From assembly GCA_963678395.1 (NCBI GenBank), contig OY782827.1:806001-870000 (forward strand): DNA of 64,000 nt, written 5' to 3'. The stretch's first letter is position 1; each line of letters begins with the position of its first letter. Source of the DNA: JAAYAE01 sp963678395. GTDB taxonomy: Bacteria; Bacillota; Negativicutes; Acidaminococcales; Acidaminococcaceae. Both the position numbers and the translations under genes were made by a program. The notes beneath the pieces were generated by a model that saw only the letters and a list, made by a program, of their open reading frames with translations, ran no database searches and was not told where the DNA came from. Below, in pieces: positions 47,698 through 56,365 of the stretch.

Positions 47698-48097
47698 GTT
47701 AGGGAAAAAAATACAAAGATTAGCAGCCATGTTTATATTAGCAGGGTTTGTAAGTTCTACTGGGTTGGCAATTACAGCTGAGGCCTCTTCTCGACAACAT
47801 GCAAGTGTACAAGAACAAAGATGGCAAAATCAAAGAGAAGAACAAAGAATACAACATCAGAAAGCTGAGCAGAAAAGACAACACGAAAAAGAAGAAAAAC
47901 GAATACAACGCCAAAGAGAAGAACAAAGAAGGCAACATGAAAAAGAAACGCAAAGAATGCAGCGCCAGAGAGACGAGCAGAGAAGGCGTTATCAAAAAGA
48001 TAAACGTAATGACAACGAAAGTCATAGTGATACAGGAAATTTAGTTACGGGGCTGATTATTGGTGGTGTACTTGGTGCCGTTATTGCTAATAGTTAA
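47696..48097 (+). CDS. Small exported Arg/Gln-rich coiled-coil protein with glycine-zipper tail
   Basis: A 133-residue protein with a clear signal peptide (MLGKKIQRLAAMFILAGF ... ITAEA), then about 70 residues composed mainly of Arg, Gln, Glu, Lys and His in roughly 18-residue repeats (RQREEQRRQHEKETQRMQ type), predicted as one long charged helix. The C-terminus is a Gly-rich hydrophobic segment (NLVTGLIIGGVLGAVIANS) that could enter a membrane. It is probably periplasmic or envelope-anchored in a diderm. The function is unknown; such proteins sometimes bind metal or respond to stress, which is conjecture. Its translation start lies inside the 62-nt palindrome. Confidence 0.8.
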   Translation: MLGKKIQRLAAMFILAGFVSSTGLAITAEASSRQHASVQEQRWQNQREEQRIQHQKAEQKRQHEKEEKRIQRQREEQRRQHEKETQRMQRQRDEQRRRYQKDKRNDNESHSDTGNLVTGLIIGGVLGAVIANS

Positions 48098-48120
48098 TAA
48101 AAATTATAAATTTATTTAGT

Positions 48121-48168
48121 AATATAACGCGAAAGACAGCTAAATTGTCTTCCGCGTTATATTAATTT
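48121..48168 (+). terminator. Intrinsic terminator
   Basis: AATATAACGCG and AGACA pair with TGTCT and CGCGTTATATT, followed by TTTT. Confidence 0.85.
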
Positions 48169-48285
48169 TCACAACTTTACAAATAATCTTTTAATAAAAT
48201 CATTTGCTTTTTTTTTTACATTATGTTATATTTTATTTATAGTAATAAAGGGGGAAGAAATTATTTTAGATGGGTGGGTTTTGCT

Positions 48286-48483
48286 ATGGGGAAAATGGCC
48301 TGTGAAGAAAATGAACGAGAAAATCAAGGTATAGGGAAGTCCTTAAATTCTTTAACAATTCATTGTCATGTTTGTGGCAAGGAATTTGTTTGCAACAAGA
48401 GATATCATACGTATAAAGCTTATAGTGAACACAAGATTTGTTACTATTGTTCTTATAGTTGTTTTAATAAGAGGGGAAAGTAA
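48286..48483 (+). CDS. Small Cys-rich (zinc-ribbon-like) protein
   Basis: A 65-residue protein (start ATG 48286 behind GGGTGGG; an ATG at 48223 in frame would add 21 unlike residues). The C-terminal half contains CHVCGKEFVC and ICYYCSYSCF, paired Cys that probably bind one Zn in a ribbon or treble-clef fold, followed by a basic tail NKRGK. It may bind nucleic acid. I do not recognise the family. It is a single gene preceded by an AT-rich, promoter-like region and followed by a bidirectional terminator. Confidence 0.6.
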   Translation: MGKMACEENERENQGIGKSLNSLTIHCHVCGKEFVCNKRYHTYKAYSEHKICYYCSYSCFNKRGK

Positions 48484-48550
48484 AAGCATAAAATAGTAAT
48501 TGTTTTCTTTGCTTGTAATATATTTTGTCAGGGTTTTAAAGTAATGGAAA

Positions 48551-48588
48551 AAGTAAGGCACAATAAATAATTTTATTGTGCCTTACTT
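48551..48588. terminator. Bidirectional terminator between the small Cys-rich gene and korC
   Basis: AAGTAAGGCACAATAAA pairs with TTTATTGTGCCTTACTT around a short loop. Confidence 0.85.
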
Positions 48589-48624
48589 CTATGTACTTCA
48601 GATGTTATTCATATTGTTATAATA

Positions 48625-49155
48625 TTATTTAATTAGAGCCATTCCTAAGCGAACAGCTTTTTCATTTACCTCTTCAGTTCCTTTAGGAACACGGCTAAGA
48701 ACGGCTTTGATGATAGAAGCCTCCGATACAATATCGGTCAGTTTAACAATTGCACCTAAGGCAATAATGTTAGCAAATAAAGCTTTTCCTAACTCTGTCT
48801 TAGCAGTATGCGTAATAGGCAACTCTAAAACCTTGCCCTTAAAAGAAGCGGGGAGTGCTTTAACAAATAAGCTATCTGTTACTAAAATACCGTCATCGCT
48901 TAAATCATCAACATATTTCTTTGCAGCTTCCTGGCTCATAGCTAAAACCAAATTAGGTTTAGTTACTTTAGGGAAATAAATAGCTTTATCAGAAATCATG
49001 ACTTCTGCCTTACTAGAACCACCGCGGGCTTCAGGACCATAGGATTGAGATTGGATAGCTAATTTTCCATCTAAAAGAGCGGCCTCTGCTAAAATTATAC
49101 CTGCTAAAATCAAACCTTGTCCGCCACTACCGGATAAACGTAATTCTTGTTTCAT
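48625..49155 (-). CDS. korC: 2-oxoacid:ferredoxin oxidoreductase gamma subunit (KorC-like)
   Basis: A subunit of about 176 residues. MKQELRLSGSGGQGLILAG and QSQSYGPEARGGSSKAEV are the family signatures. It forms the complex that oxidatively decarboxylates a 2-oxoacid, probably 2-oxoglutarate, to acyl-CoA with reduced ferredoxin (or runs in reverse). ATG 49155 follows AGGGGGG; the longer start at 49179 would overlap korB and is not needed. It is last in korDABC. Confidence 0.9.
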   Translation of the reverse strand: MKQELRLSGSGGQGLILAGIILAEAALLDGKLAIQSQSYGPEARGGSSKAEVMISDKAIYFPKVTKPNLVLAMSQEAAKKYVDDLSDDGILVTDSLFVKALPASFKGKVLELPITHTAKTELGKALFANIIALGAIVKLTDIVSEASIIKAVLSRVPKGTEEVNEKAVRLGMALIK

Positions 49156-49156
49156 A

Positions 49157-49986
49157 TTATTTTCCCCCCTTAGCGGCAATAATCAGTTCCTCATAGGCGT
49201 CGGTGTATTCTTGTGCACCTACTACTTCATAGAGCAAGCCGATAGGGAATTTAACTAATTTATCTTCATCGCTTAACTTGTCATAAGCAACCATTGGAAC
49301 TCCATGATCACGTTGCCACTTCATCATATCGGCAGGACCGCCCATTTTATTTTGGCGCCCATAAGAAGTCGGGCAAGCTGAAACTACTTCAATAAGGCTA
49401 AAGCCTTTATGGGCAATACCTTTGGCAATTAAATCAGTGGTCATTTGTGCGTGGAAGGTAGTAGAACGGGCTACAAAAGTAGCACCGGCAGCTTTCACTA
49501 ATTCAGCAATATTGAAATCACGTTCGATTGTGCCGTAAGGAGCAGTAGTTGCTTTCGCGTGAACTGGGGGGGCATAGGAGAGTACTGACCGCCGGTCATA
49601 CCGTAAATACTGTTGTTATAAAGAACAACTGTAAGATCAATGTTCCTGCGAGCCGCGTGAATCAAGTGGTTTCCACCAATAGCAGCAGCATCACCATCGC
49701 CGGTAACTACTAAGACAGTTAGCTTAGGATCAGCTAATTTGAGGCCGGTTGCTACAGGAAGAGCTCTGCCGTGTGCAGAATGCACTGTATTGAAATCTAA
49801 GTAACCACTGGCACGAGAAGAACACCCGATGCCGGAAACAACGGCAACTTCATCTTTTGTCAAGCCAAGTTTATCAACAGCCTTAACCATGCAACCAGTA
49901 ACAACGCCGTGACCGCAACCAGGACACCAAATATGAGGCAAGCGACCCGGACGGAAATATGTATCAATTATTTTTTCCATGCTCAT
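49157..49986 (-). pseudogene. korB: 2-oxoacid:ferredoxin oxidoreductase beta subunit KorB (frameshift)
   Basis: The beta subunit binds thiamine diphosphate. HIWCPGCGHGVV, SGIGCSSRASGYL, HGRALPVATGLKLA and the TPP motif VVTGDGDAAAIGGNH ... NNSIYGMTGGQYSP are intact. The frame then breaks in a C7 run on the coding strand (G7 at 49566-49572). Changing its length restores VHAKATTAPYGTIERDFN and joins the remaining fragment (AAGATFVARSTTFHAQ to AAKGGK). A real break would abolish the enzyme. Second lesion in this operon after korA. Confidence 0.88.
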
Positions 49987-49998
49987 GTTATTTACCTC

Positions 49999-51135
49999 CT
50001 ATTTAAATGTTTCTTTAATTTTAGCTAGCAATTCATCAGGAGTTGCCGGTTCATTATTATAAACGCCATAAGAAGTTACAGGTACTTTTCCTGCAACAAC
50101 GCGTTGAACTTCCTCAACATATTGACCATAGTTTAATTCATGTACCATTATATGTTTAACTTTTGCAGCTAAGGCCTTCATTTGCTTTTCTGCAAAAGGC
50201 CAAATAGTAATAGGACGAACTAAGCCAACTTTAATACCTTCGGCACGAGCCATGTTAACGGCTTCATATACGGCACGAGCCGTACCGCCGAAAGCAACAA
50301 TAGCATATTCCGCATCATCCATTTGGAAGTTCTCTACTTCAACAATATCATCTAGGTTATTATAAAGTTTATCATGTAAACGATTCGTAGATTCTACAGT
50401 AGCTTCAGGAGTTCCTTTGGGAAAACCGGTTTCATCATGAATCAAACCGGTTACATGCCAACGATAGCAGCTGCCAAAAGGAGGCATTGCAGGAACTAAA
50501 GAATCATCTGTAGCATAAGCCTTGAAGTCTTCAGGTTTGCAAGTAGGTTGTTTGCGTTCAGGTTGAGGTATTTCATCATAATTATCAGGTAATTCAATTT
50601 TTTCCCTCATATGTCCAATAACTTCATCCAATAAAAGAATTACTGGTACACGATATTTTTCACTAAGAGCATACGCTCTCATGGTTAAGTCAAAACATTC
50701 AGGAACGCTTCCAGGAGTTAAGGCGATTAGCCAACGATCTCCATGGGTACCCCAACGTGCTTGCATAATATCTCCTTGTGAAGATGATGTTGGTTGCCCA
50801 GTAGAAGGACCAACACGTTGTACGTTGGTAATTACGATAGGTATTTCAGCTATGCAGGCATAACCTAGCAGTTCTTGTTTTAGTGAGAAACCCGGACCGC
50901 TGGTTGCTGTCATAACTTTTTTACCAGCCAAAGAAGCACCAATAACGGCTCCTATACTGGCAATTTCATCTTCCATTTGAATAAATTTGCCACCAACTTT
51001 AGGTAGTTTTTTAGCAAGGTCTTCAGCTATTTCAGTGGAAGGGGTTATAGGATAGCCACCAAAAAATTTACAACCGGCAGCAATAGCACCTTCAACAACA
51101 GCCTAATTTCCTTGTAAGAGCAAAATTCTTGACAT
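49999..51135 (-). pseudogene. korA: 2-oxoacid:ferredoxin oxidoreductase alpha subunit KorA with amber codon near start
   Basis: From ATG 51135 the frame reads MSRILLLQGN, then TAG (51103-51105), then AVVEGAIAAGCKFFGGYPIT and onward to 49999 without a further stop. Homologues have Glu at the TAG (GNEA), so one base change would restore a 378-residue protein. The rest is typical: GYPITPSTEIAE, QMEDEIASIGAVIGASLAG, TSGPGFSLKQELLG and VRPITIWPF. Re-initiation at ATG 50976 would lose the first conserved block. It follows korD after 18 bases. Confidence 0.88.
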
Positions 51136-51153
51136 GAGTGTGTCACTCCTTTA

Positions 51154-51336
51154 CTATTTTTCTAGAAAAATTGCGTAGTCCGGGCAACGTAGTTCACATT
51201 GGCCGCATTTTATGCATTTTGATTCGTCAACTATCTCAACTTTTTCAATTTCACTGACTGCAAGTACTTGTTTGGGGCAAAACGCAACGCAAATACCGCA
51301 ACCTTTACAACGGTTAAGATGAATTTTCAGACTCAT
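51154..51336 (-). CDS. korD: 2-oxoacid:ferredoxin oxidoreductase ferredoxin-like subunit (KorD)
   Basis: A 60-residue 2[4Fe-4S] ferredoxin with two full Cys sets, CKGCGICVAFCP and CIKCGQCELRCP. It is the electron-accepting subunit of the korDABC complex and the first gene of this minus-strand operon. An AGGAGG-like site lies before the ATG. The intergenic region to the divergent TetR gene (51337-51509) is AT-rich and must hold both promoters. Confidence 0.92.
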   Translation of the reverse strand: MSLKIHLNRCKGCGICVAFCPKQVLAVSEIEKVEIVDESKCIKCGQCELRCPDYAIFLEK

Positions 51337-51509
51337 AGGGCGAACCTCCTTTTCTGATAATTTATATGATTTTCATGTATAAATAGATAAAAAAGGTTAT
51401 GTATATATTATACAACAAAGGAAATGTATACGATAGGGGAAAAAACTTATTTTTACACAAAAGAGCGAAATTGTTCAAGAAAAATGATATAATATAAACG
51501 GAGGTGGGT

Positions 51510-52196
51510 ATGTTGGGGACTGATAGAACAATACCAAAAGACGAACGGATTATGGCGGCGGCCGAAAGCGTTTTTTCTCATAAGGGTTATACCCAAGCTA
51601 CTTTAGATGAAATTATAAAAATAGCAGATACCGGTAAAGGTACTGTATATAAGTATTATCAAAACAAAGAAAATTTATTTTATTCTTTAGTACTACGCAA
51701 AAACAAACCTTTCTTGGAAAGGTTGCAAGCACTTGCAAAAAAAGATAGTAGCTTTGAAGATAAATTGCGGAATTATTTTATGGAATTGGTCGCTTTTATG
51801 CATGTTAATGCTGTTATTTGGCAGGTTTTATTATTTGAAATGAGTGGCAGTGCCAGTTGTTGGAAGTTGGTGCGTAGGCAAGGTGATATCCACCAATTAG
51901 AGGTGGAAGTTACTTGGGGGGAGCCGCCTACTAAGGCTGAAGTAGAGACGGTAAAACGTTATTATGAAGTTGTTCATTCTGAAATGGCCGTTTTACAAAG
52001 TATTTTGGAAGATGCTGTAGCCGTAGGTATTTTAAAACCGCTTCCGGATTTACATACCTGGACAGGCAGTATTTTCTTTGGGGTTATTATGAGCGTGTTC
52101 CATAATTCTACTCTGTATGATTCGGAAACTGCGGAAGAAAGGGCAGCTGTTATTACTGATAGATTTTTGTACGGAGCTTCGGCGGTTCATAAATAG
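51510..52196 (+). CDS. TetR/AcrR family transcriptional regulator
   Basis: A 228-residue regulator with an N-terminal TetR HTH (RIMAAAESVFSHKGY, ATLDEIIKIADTGKGTVYKYYQNKENLF, read as successive blocks) and a large C-terminal ligand-binding domain with long helices, including FMELVAFMHVNAVIWQVLLFEM. ATG 51510 follows GGAGG. It is divergent from korDABC and may regulate it; the long-chain acyl-CoA-responsive FadR/YsiA type has similar build. It is also the only TetR in the window, and a TetR-like palindrome lies at 47636-47697. Confidence 0.88.
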   Translation: MLGTDRTIPKDERIMAAAESVFSHKGYTQATLDEIIKIADTGKGTVYKYYQNKENLFYSLVLRKNKPFLERLQALAKKDSSFEDKLRNYFMELVAFMHVNAVIWQVLLFEMSGSASCWKLVRRQGDIHQLEVEVTWGEPPTKAEVETVKRYYEVVHSEMAVLQSILEDAVAVGILKPLPDLHTWTGSIFFGVIMSVFHNSTLYDSETAEERAAVITDRFLYGASAVHK

Positions 52197-52208
52197 AGCA
52201 GAGAAAAA

Positions 52209-52262
52209 TATTAAACATATAAAAAAGACGGCATATATGCCGTCTTTTTTATATGTTTAATA
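52209..52262. terminator. Bidirectional terminator, perfect 54-nt palindrome
   Basis: A loopless perfect palindrome with the strong core AAAAAAGACGGCATA and its complement, between the convergent TetR and lipoprotein genes. Confidence 0.88.
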
Positions 52263-52274
52263 CATGAATAGAGA

Positions 52275-53294
52275 TTATTTTGTCGTAGTAAAGGTCATGG
52301 TAAATAGGGAAATATCAATTAGCTTAGTGTCATGATTGCGTACATAACCTAAAATGCCCAAGGTATTATCATCCAAGGTAGTGAGTTTGTAAGCATTTAT
52401 ATTTTCACCTAAAAGGGTAGAGTTATTTATTTCCCCTAAATAGGTACCGTCTTTTTTCCATATTTTAAAATCGAATCCGTCAATAACGCAAATATAATCG
52501 TTTAGTACAGCCATACTTACTAGGTTATATATTGAATCTTTGGCCATTTTGGATGGATTGCCATATTGTTTTAGCAATTTACCTGCAGGAGTAAAGGAAG
52601 CGACTATATTTAAGCCATTAGGAACAATGCGGCCACCGCCGTAAATAGTTCCGTCGTTGCCGATTTGCACATAAGTTAGCCCTCCTTTAAACGGGGCAGC
52701 CCTATTTTTCAAAAAGGCTGCTTTTATATCTTCACAAGCACCATCATTAATAGTGACCAAATCAAAATTATCGTTGCCATAAAGATACGCGTGAGTTTCT
52801 CCTGGCAGTATAGCAATTTGAGTTGCTGTTGTTTTTCCTGCTAAACTGATAATGTCATTGCCGTTTTTATAGGCATGCACACCTTTACGTATGAAATAAA
52901 GGTCACCATTTGTACAACGAGCAACACCTAAAATCATTTTAGCTTTTAAAGTACGCACACCTTTTTCACCAAAGCTTGTAATGGGAGAGAGCATACTGTT
53001 TTTGTTAGTAAAAGCACTTAAATCCGTGGTGCTATTATCTTTACTGCGCAGGGCTAGAAAATAGGTATCGTTTTGTATAAAAAAATTAAGGATTCTATTG
53101 GTATCAGTAGTGGTAATAGAGGGAATTGTGAGTTTTTGCAAGGTACCTGTTACGGTTCCCAATTCAAACTGTTTTATTGGTACCGTTTCATTTTTTTTCA
53201 AGGGATTTTTTATTTCAATATTGTTACAGCCAATAATAATGCTGCCAAAAACTATTATAACAAGGATACTAAATAGTAAATATTTTTTATGCAA
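52275..53294 (-). CDS. Lipoprotein of unknown function, possible beta-propeller
   Basis: About 339 residues starting at TTG (53294), which is correctly spaced from AAAGGAGTG. The start reads HKKYLLFSILVIIVFGS, with a lipobox ending IIIGC so that Cys22-24 would be lipidated. The mature part contains repeated short strands of the type NGDLYFIRKGVHAYKNG, NDGTIYGGG, NDYICVIDGFDFKIW, suggesting a beta-propeller. No catalytic motif is apparent. Single-gene unit ending at a shared terminator. Confidence 0.7.
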   Translation of the reverse strand: MHKKYLLFSILVIIVFGSIIIGCNNIEIKNPLKKNETVPIKQFELGTVTGTLQKLTIPSITTTDTNRILNFFIQNDTYFLALRSKDNSTTDLSAFTNKNSMLSPITSFGEKGVRTLKAKMILGVARCTNGDLYFIRKGVHAYKNGNDIISLAGKTTATQIAILPGETHAYLYGNDNFDLVTINDGACEDIKAAFLKNRAAPFKGGLTYVQIGNDGTIYGGGRIVPNGLNIVASFTPAGKLLKQYGNPSKMAKDSIYNLVSMAVLNDYICVIDGFDFKIWKKDGTYLGEINNSTLLGENINAYKLTTLDDNTLGILGYVRNHDTKLIDISLFTMTFTTTK

Positions 53295-53400
53295 AGTAAT
53301 CACTCCTTTTGGTAAATTTAACATCTAGAAGTATAGCATATAAAAATATGCCAGCGCAAATGAAGATTTGCCTACAATTTACTTAGTGAAATGGACAAAA

Positions 53401-53433
53401 AAATATAGCAGACAAAAATGTCTACTATATTTA
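53401..53433 (-). terminator. Intrinsic terminator of metNIQ
   Basis: On the minus strand ATATAG and AGAC pair with GTCT and CTATAT, followed by a run of U. It lies 24 bases after the metQ stop. Confidence 0.75.
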
Positions 53434-53456
53434 ACATAATCACATTTAATTTCTCA

Positions 53457-54287
53457 TTATTTCCAAGCAGGTAAAATAGTTCCTTTAAAGTGATCAAGAA
53501 TAAACTTTTCATTTTCAGGAGATTGATAAATAGCTTTTAGTTTAGCGATTTCTTTGCTATCAACGTTTTTAACTTTAGTTACAAAAATATTGACGAAAGG
53601 ATTTTTGGCGGATTCTAAGAGAATGGAATCTTTTGTAGGATTTAAGCCTGCTGATAAGGCATAATTGGCATTAATTACAGCCACGGTTACATCGTCCATA
53701 CTGCGCGGAATTGTGGCAGCATCTAGTTCTTTGAATTTGAAATTATGTTTATTTTCCGTAATATCAGCTACCGAGGTTGTTACATTATTAATATCTTTTA
53801 CTGTAATTAAACCGGCATTGGCTAAAAGCAAAAGCGCGCGTCCACCATTAGATGGGTCATTAGGAATTGCAATTATTGCCCCATCTGGAATCGTGGTACC
53901 TTTTTTCACTTTTTTTGAATAAACGGCCATAGGAAAGTTAACAGTTTTAAAACATTCTTTTAAATCAAATTTCGGTTCTTTTTTTAGAGTAGCTTGCAAA
54001 TATGGTGCATGTTGCATGCTGTTAGCAAAAAGCTCACCTTGAAATAAGGCTACATTAGGAGAAACATAGTCAGAAAATTCTACAACTTCAATTTTTAAGC
54101 CTTGTTTGGCAGCAAGTTTTTTTACATTATCCATAATTTCTGCATGGGGTCCGGCAGTAACGCCAATTTTAAAGACGGCAGGGACAGAGTTGTTAGTAGT
54201 TTCAGATATTTTTTTTGCATTACCGCCACAACCTGCTAGCGCTAGTAGGCTTAGCAATAATGTTAAGAATATAGTTGTTTTTTTCAT
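53457..54287 (-). CDS. metQ: Methionine ABC transporter substrate-binding lipoprotein MetQ
   Basis: About 276 residues. A lipoprotein signal (KKTTIFLTLLLSLLALAGC) anchors it outside the inner membrane. The NLPA/MetQ fold is shown by KIGVTAGPHAEIMDNVK, ANSMQHAPYL, IAIPNDPSNGGRALLLL and VINANYALSAGL. It captures methionine for MetNI. ATG 54287 has the better spacing to GAGGT than the ATG two codons upstream. Last gene of the SAM-riboswitch-controlled metNIQ operon. Confidence 0.94.
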   Translation of the reverse strand: MKKTTIFLTLLLSLLALAGCGGNAKKISETTNNSVPAVFKIGVTAGPHAEIMDNVKKLAAKQGLKIEVVEFSDYVSPNVALFQGELFANSMQHAPYLQATLKKEPKFDLKECFKTVNFPMAVYSKKVKKGTTIPDGAIIAIPNDPSNGGRALLLLANAGLITVKDINNVTTSVADITENKHNFKFKELDAATIPRSMDDVTVAVINANYALSAGLNPTKDSILLESAKNPFVNIFVTKVKNVDSKEIAKLKAIYQSPENEKFILDHFKGTILPAWK

Positions 54288-54313
54288 ATACATTACCTCA
54301 CAATTTTTTATTT

Positions 54314-54973
54314 TTACATTTTGGTTTTATTTAATTTACTAGAAATATAATTACCTAGTGACTGAACAATTTGGACTTGAGCAATCAAGATAACGACAGT
54401 AGCAATCATAATATCCATGCGAAATCTTTGATAGCCATAGCGAATTGCTAAATCGCCAAGACCGCCGCCACCTAAAGCTCCGGCCATAGCAGAGTAGCCT
54501 ATAAGACTTATAATAGCTAAAGTAACACCAAGAACAATAGAATGCATGGCTTCAGGCAAAAGCACTTTAAGTATAATTTGCATCGGGCTGGCGCCCATGG
54601 ATTGGGACGCCTCTATTACCCCAGGATCTATCTCCAATAAAGAAGACTCAATTATTCTTGCAATAAAAGGTGCTGCAGAAATTGTTAAAGGAACGATAGC
54701 AGCCGTAGTACCAATGGAAGAACCTACAATAATACGTGTTAAAGGAATAATTGCGACCATCAATATGATAAAAGGAGTGGAGCGTGTGGCATTAACGATA
54801 GCCCCTAAAATAGCATTAATGGATTTGTTTTCCAAAATATGTCCTTTGCTTGTTACGGTTAAGATAATGCCTAGGGGCATACCTACTAAAGTGGCCAATA
54901 TAGCTGAAGCAGCAACCATATAGCAGGTTTCCCAAAAGGATTTCAATAATAAATCAAGTATTTCAGGAGACAT
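54314..54973 (-). CDS. metI: Methionine ABC transporter permease MetI
   Basis: A 219-residue permease with five membrane segments. The EAA loop (EASQSMGASPMQIILKVLLPEA) is present and would contact MetN, and NATRSTPFIILMVAIIPLTR is the typical second-helix region. ATG 54973 follows GAGGTG and overlaps the 3' end of metN by 11 bases, giving translational coupling. It imports D- and L-methionine with MetN and MetQ. Confidence 0.94.
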   Translation of the reverse strand: MSPEILDLLLKSFWETCYMVAASAILATLVGMPLGIILTVTSKGHILENKSINAILGAIVNATRSTPFIILMVAIIPLTRIIVGSSIGTTAAIVPLTISAAPFIARIIESSLLEIDPGVIEASQSMGASPMQIILKVLLPEAMHSIVLGVTLAIISLIGYSAMAGALGGGGLGDLAIRYGYQRFRMDIMIATVVILIAQVQIVQSLGNYISSKLNKTKM

Positions 54974-56000
54974 AGCCAATCACCTCGATTTTAAGTTTTC
55001 TTTCATGTAAATAATTAATAGCAGTTTTGATATGCTCACGATCACCATTAATTTCTATAAGTAGAGTTCCGTAAGGAATTTCTTTAATACTATCTATGTT
55101 GCCGTAAATTATATTGACATCTACATCATATTTTTTTATTAACGTAGAAATCAAAGGATCTCCGGCTGAATCACCAATGAAGGAAAGCCTCACTAAAGGT
55201 CTACTACCATCTAAATAGTCTTTACTCATGGGGGCATTTTTTATTATTTCAGGTAGTTCTACATTATTAATACTACTAATAAATTCCTTGGTAGTTGGTG
55301 TTTGGGGATTAGTAAAAAGATCAAACATGGTTCCTTCTTCAATAATAACCCCATCTTCAATAACGGCCACGCGATCACAAATTTCTTTTACTACCTGCAT
55401 CTGGTGTGTAATCAAGACTATAGTTAAATTTAAGCGTTTATTTAGGTCCTTTAAAAGTTCCAGGATAGATTTTGTAGTTTGGGGATCTAACGCGGATGTA
55501 GCTTCATCACATAAGAGTATTTTAGGATTACTTGCTAAAGCTCTAGCAATCCCAACCCTTTGTTTTTGCCCACCTGATAATTGGGCAGGGTAGTGATTTT
55601 TTCTGTCTTGTAGACCAACTAAATCCAATAGCGGTTCAACCCTTTGTTTTATCATATTCTTATCCATGCCCTGAATTTCTAAAGGAAAGGCGATATTGTC
55701 GTAAACAGTTCTACAGGCTAAAAGATTAAAATGTTGGAAAATCATACCAATATTTTGACGGGCTTTACGAAGCTGGGAGTCTTTCATGTTGGTTAGTTCT
55801 TTGCCGTCAACAATAACTTTGCCACCGGTAGGAAGTTCTAACATATTAATGCAACGAATGAGGGTGCTTTTACCTGCACCTGATAAACCAATTACGCCGA
55901 AAATTTCTCCAGCGGCAATTTTTAAGTTAGTCTTTTTTAAGGCTTGTACATTACCATGTTTGCTATGATAAGTTTTTTCAACGTTTTGTAACTCGATCAT
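54963..56000 (-). CDS. metN: Methionine ABC transporter ATPase MetN
   Basis: A 345-residue ATPase. Walker A GLSGAGKSTL, Q-loop MIFQHFN, signature QLSGGQKQRVGIARAL, Walker B ILLCDEATSALDP and switch ITHQMQVV are complete. The C-terminal NIL domain (VRLSFIGDSAGDPLIS ... GTLLIEINGD) binds methionine and inhibits transport when internal methionine is high. First gene after the SAM riboswitch. Confidence 0.96.
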   Translation of the reverse strand: MIELQNVEKTYHSKHGNVQALKKTNLKIAAGEIFGVIGLSGAGKSTLIRCINMLELPTGGKVIVDGKELTNMKDSQLRKARQNIGMIFQHFNLLACRTVYDNIAFPLEIQGMDKNMIKQRVEPLLDLVGLQDRKNHYPAQLSGGQKQRVGIARALASNPKILLCDEATSALDPQTTKSILELLKDLNKRLNLTIVLITHQMQVVKEICDRVAVIEDGVIIEEGTMFDLFTNPQTPTTKEFISSINNVELPEIIKNAPMSKDYLDGSRPLVRLSFIGDSAGDPLISTLIKKYDVDVNIIYGNIDSIKEIPYGTLLIEINGDREHIKTAINYLHERKLKIEVIGYVS

Positions 56001-56025
56001 GATAAACCTTCTTTCTTATATAAAA

Positions 56026-56168
56026 AGTCCTCTTCATTTGAAGAGGACTAAATAATCGGTTAAGTCTTCTTCATCTTTCAGGTTTATACCTGGTGGACTT
56101 GGCACCGTTCACGATTGTGATGGTTGCCGTAGCGTCATTGGGCCATTCCCTCGACTACTCTAGATGAA
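56026..56168 (-). promoter_or_regulatory. SAM-I (S-box) riboswitch with terminator upstream of metNIQ
   Basis: On the minus strand P1 (TTCATCT, 56162-56168) pairs with AGATGAA (56068-56074). Between them lie GAGGGAATGGCCCAATGACG, CTACGGCAACC, GGTGCCAAGTCCACC and AACCTGAAAGATGA, the S-box core. Downstream AGTCCTCTTC pairs with GAAGAGGACT (56026-56049) followed by U residues: the terminator. GAAGAAGACT next to P1 could pair with it as antiterminator. Binding of SAM would stop transcription. Confidence 0.94.
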
Positions 56169-56249
56169 CTTTATAAAGTTGTTACTGAGAATATTACACC
56201 ATGAACTTAACGTTTGTCAACAAGTTTTTTTTAAAAATCACTAAAAGTA

Positions 56250-56279
56250 TTGCACTTTACCACTGCGTTGTGGTAAAGT
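56250..56279 (+). promoter_or_regulatory. Promoter with inverted-repeat operator upstream of yerC-his
   Basis: ACTTTACCAC (56254-56263) and GTGGTAAAGT (56270-56279) form a perfect inverted repeat with a six-base spacer. It overlaps a candidate -35 TTGCAC (56250-56255) and -10 TAAAGT (56274-56279). It lies 90 bases before the YerC regulator gene that heads the his operon, so it is a strong candidate for autoregulation. Confidence 0.6.
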
Positions 56280-56365
56280 AATAGAGCGATAAAGCAAAAC
56301 GTGAATTTATGTGCAACTGACAATAACTGTTATAAGCAGAGCCGTATTAAATGGGAGGAACTTTT

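Noticed and set aside
47738..48044. Long open frames overlapping the Arg/Gln-rich protein in other frames and on the other strand
   Set aside because: They are produced by the A-rich repetitive coding sequence; only the frame at 47696 has a signal peptide, ribosome binding site and sensible ending.
51103..51105. Pyrrolysine-type recoding of TAG in korA
   Set aside because: Homologues have Glu there, TAG ends other genes here (for example the Fe-S protein at 18927), and nothing suggests a pyrrolysine system.
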